Shown in pieces: positions 10,607 through 12,466 of a DNA stretch of 12,466 nt. Numbering within the stretch: position 1 is the stretch's first letter; each line of letters starts with the position of its first letter. Under the pieces are notes generated by a model that saw only the letters and a program-made list of their open reading frames with translations, was not told the DNA's origin and searched no databases. A program made the translations under genes and the position numbers. The stretch lies in assembly GCA_900549195.1 (NCBI GenBank), contig URNK01000035.1, positions 1 through 12,466 on the forward strand, written 5' to 3'. Origin of the DNA: an uncultured Collinsella sp. GTDB lineage: Bacteria; Actinomycetota; Coriobacteriia; Coriobacteriales; Coriobacteriaceae.

Positions 10607-11924
10607 TGAACGTGCTCCAAACGTGATGCAGACCGGCGATGAACTTGTCAATGTCGGCCTTGTCGTTGTAGAAGGCCACGCTGGCGCGGCAGCAGGCAAG
10701 GTTCTCGACGCCCAGCCAGGTGAGCAGCGGCTGTGCGCAGTGGTGACCGGCGCGGATGCAGACGCCGTCCATGTCCATGATGCTCGCGACATCGTGCGGG
10801 TGGATACCCTTGACGTTAAAGCTCACGACGCCATGGTGATTGTCCCAATAGATGGAGCCGATAATCTGGACAAAGTCGAGCTGCATGAGTTCGCCCATCA
10901 GGTAGTGGACGAGTGCCTGCTCGCGTGCCTGGATGTTTTCGTAGCCCACGGTGTTAACCAGGTAGTCAAGCGCCGCGCCCGTGGCGAAGATGCCGGCGGC
11001 GTCCTGCGTGCCGGCCTCGAACTTCTCGGGGACGGGCGCCCAGACGGCGTCCTGCTCGGTGACCGAGTCGATCATCTCGCCGCCGGTAAGCATGGGCGGC
11101 ATGGCGTTGAGCAGGTCCATCTTGCCCCACAGCACGCCGATGCCCATGGGGCCCATGGCCTTGTGCGCGCTAAAGGCAAAGAAATCGGCTCCAAGGTCGG
11201 CCACATCGACCGGCATGTGCGGCAGCGACTGCGCGCCGTCGACGACCAGATAGCCGCCGTACTTGTGCACGAGCTTGCCGAGGTTCTTGACCGGGTTCTC
11301 AACGCCCAGGACGTTAGAGACCTGACCCACGGCCAAGATCTTGGTCTTGGGGCCCACCTTGGCAAGAACTTCCTCGGTGGTGAGCTGGCCGGTCTTGGTG
11401 GGGTAGAGGTAGACGAGCTTGGCGCCGGTCTCACGGCAGACCTGCTGCCACGGAATCAGGTTGGAGTGGTGCTCCATGATGGTGATGACGACCTCGTCGC
11501 CCGGTTCGAGGACCGTGGGCGCAAAGCTCTTGGCGACCAGGTTGAGCGACTCGCTCGTGTTGCGGGTGAAGACGACCTCGTTGGCCTGGGGGGCGCCGAT
11601 GACGTCGGCGATCTGCTGACGCACCTTCGCGATGGCCTCGGTGGCCTCGACGGACAGCGAGTACAGGCCGCGCAGGGGGTTGGCGTTCATGCGCTGGTAG
11701 AAGTCGCGCTCGGCGTCGAGCACGCAGGCAGGGCGCTGCGCGGTGGCGGCGCTATCGAGGAAGGCGATCTCGGGGTGCTGCTGGAACAGCGGGAACTGCG
11801 CCTTGTAGGGATTGGTCTCGATGTCTACGGTGGGCCAGCCGCGTGAGGCCTCGTCGCTGGCGTCGAGCTCCATAGGCTCCGGTGCGGTACAGGTGTCGCA
11901 TTTAACGTGCTCGGTGTCGATCAT
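10599..11924 (-). CDS. sufS: SufS, group II cysteine desulfurase
   Basis: A 441-residue PLP enzyme that takes sulfur from cysteine as a persulfide for iron-sulfur cluster building. Seen: LDSAATAQRP (56-65), H152 in MEHHSN stacking on PLP, D229 in VVDGAQS, Schiff-base K255 in FSAHKAMGPMGIG, and the persulfide-carrying C396 in RAGHHCAQPLL followed by CCRASVAFYN. It is about 30 residues longer than typical SufS (about 406) because of an N-terminal extension containing C9-DT-C12. The start is well supported by GAGGAGGAG 6 bases upstream, and the ATG overlaps the sufD stop as ATGA, so translation is coupled. Order sufD-sufS-sufU is the usual one of Gram-positive SUF operons. Assignment is firm; the role of the extension is unknown. 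Confidence 0.95.
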   Translation of the reverse strand: MIDTEHVKCDTCTAPEPMELDASDEASRGWPTVDIETNPYKAQFPLFQQHPEIAFLDSAATAQRPACVLDAERDFYQRMNANPLRGLYSLSVEATEAIAKVRQQIADVIGAPQANEVVFTRNTSESLNLVAKSFAPTVLEPGDEVVITIMEHHSNLIPWQQVCRETGAKLVYLYPTKTGQLTTEEVLAKVGPKTKILAVGQVSNVLGVENPVKNLGKLVHKYGGYLVVDGAQSLPHMPVDVADLGADFFAFSAHKAMGPMGIGVLWGKMDLLNAMPPMLTGGEMIDSVTEQDAVWAPVPEKFEAGTQDAAGIFATGAALDYLVNTVGYENIQAREQALVHYLMGELMQLDFVQIIGSIYWDNHHGVVSFNVKGIHPHDVASIMDMDGVCIRAGHHCAQPLLTWLGVENLACCRASVAFYNDKADIDKFIAGLHHVWSTFNG

Positions 11925-12421
11925 GCGAGCTCCTCCTCGAAATTGTCGATCAGGTTGTTGCCCAAGCGGACGACGGCGGCGCGGGTGCGCTCGTCGGTGG
12001 CGGAAAGTGCGGCGTCCTCCAGCTTGGCGCGGACGAACAGGTCCTCGGCGGCGTTTTGGTCAAGGCCGCGGCAGGCGAGATAGAACAGCTGCTCGTCGCG
12101 GACGTGGCCGATGGTGGCGCCGTGGTTGCCGGCGACGTCGTCCTCGTCGCAGAGGATGACGGGGACGGTCTTGTTGTCGACGCCCTTGTTGGCCAAGAGC
12201 ACCGTCTCGCGTTCGGTGCCGACGGCACCCTTGCAGCCGTGCACGAGGTCGATGGTGCCACGGTAGACCTTCTTGGACGTGCCGGTCAGCACGCCGTTGG
12301 CGTCGATCTCGCACTCGGTCTTGCGACCGCGGTGGCGCAGCTCGTAGTTAAAGTCGCGCACCTGCTCTCGGGCGCCCAGGTAGTCAGTATCGATGGTGAC
12401 CTTGGCGGTATCGCCCAGCAG
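11921..12421 (-). CDS. sufD: SufD, SufBCD complex subunit, C-terminal part
   Basis: The 5' end is cut by the contig edge; 166 residues remain. The adapter gives a false start reading MYKRQ, which is not biological. The preserved part holds the end of the SufB/SufD beta-helix core and the C-terminal helical region: VLLANKGVDNKTVPVILCDE, DDVAGNHGATIGHV, EQLFYLACRGL and a final LFVRAKLED helix. SufB and SufD share this region; the position directly before sufS, and NHGATIG with the shorter tail, favour SufD. In the established model SufB, SufC and SufD form the ATP-driven scaffold for new clusters, receiving sulfur from SufS through SufU. The stop TGA overlaps the sufS ATG. Upstream sufB and sufC should lie beyond the window. 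Confidence 0.88.
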   Translation of the reverse strand: MLGDTAKVTIDTDYLGAREQVRDFNYELRHRGRKTECEIDANGVLTGTSKKVYRGTIDLVHGCKGAVGTERETVLLANKGVDNKTVPVILCDEDDVAGNHGATIGHVRDEQLFYLACRGLDQNAAEDLFVRAKLEDAALSATDERTRAAVVRLGNNLIDNFEEELA

Positions 12422-12466
12422 CTGTCTCTTATACACATCTCCGAGCCCACGAGACTAGCGCTCATC
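12422..12466 (-). other. Nextera-type sequencing adapter (non-biological)
   Basis: CTGTCTCTTATACACATCT (12422-12440) is the transposon mosaic end, followed by the read-2 arm CCGAGCCCACGAGAC (12441-12455). TAGCGCTC (12456-12463) looks like an i7 index, and ATC starts the P7 arm. Genomic DNA ends at 12421. Confidence 0.97.

Noticed and set aside
10607..10792. Extension of sufU to an ATG at 10792
   Set aside because: It would overlap sufS by nearly 200 bases in another frame; the start at 10606 gives the usual SufU length.
10566..11846. Long plus-strand frame opposite sufS
   Set aside because: Antisense shadow; sufS on the other strand has all catalytic motifs.

Overview
The window is one assembled contig of bacterial DNA, about 12.37 kb (50-12421), still carrying Illumina Nextera-type tagmentation adapters and index bases at both ends (1-49 and 12422-12466). 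High GC, the SUF order sufD-sufS-sufU, a GGGtGRT/IscU-like gene pair, and the general look of the proteins suggest an anaerobic gut actinobacterium of the Coriobacteriia, most likely Collinsella. The genus is an inference from recognition, not from a search. Both outermost genes are cut by the contig ends.

Layout, left to right. A truncated Ala-rich acidic protein of unknown function (51-1238) is followed closely by a VanZ-family membrane protein (1246-1695). That gene stops inside a bidirectional terminator shared with a convergent ROK-family sugar kinase (1810-2700, minus). Next come a class I/II aminotransferase (2842-4023, minus) and, divergent from it behind a good sigma-70 promoter, tRNA-His(GTG) and tRNA-Lys(CTT). 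The 395 bases after tRNA-Lys hold no convincing gene. They contain a tandem, partly duplicated copy of the tRNA-Lys 3' tail plus its terminator, inverted matches to the tRNA T-arm, and two hairpins with matching tips. A 508-residue FAD-dependent oxidoreductase of the fumarate reductase/aspartate oxidase superfamily follows (4757-6283, minus).

The second half concerns iron-sulfur clusters. A two-gene minus-strand operon encodes a diverged IscU/NifU-type scaffold (7563-8297) and then a GGGtGRT protein (6540-7544), a conserved pair of unknown function. At the right end is the 3' part of a canonical SUF operon (sufD partial, sufS, sufU; 12421-10184, minus) with overlapping genes and its own terminator. 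Two scaffold-type proteins with different cysteine patterns therefore lie about 2 kb apart. Between the two operons is a plus-strand Y1/REP-associated transposase relative (8701-9513) whose HUH motif and nucleophilic tyrosine both look substituted, fused to a C-terminal helix-turn-helix. It is followed by about 550 bases of non-coding, structured sequence.

No phage, CRISPR, toxin-antitoxin or defence cassette was recognised. The items most worth follow-up are the GGGtGRT/scaffold pair, the apparently catalysis-dead transposase with its neighbouring non-coding DNA, and the tRNA-Lys tail duplication.
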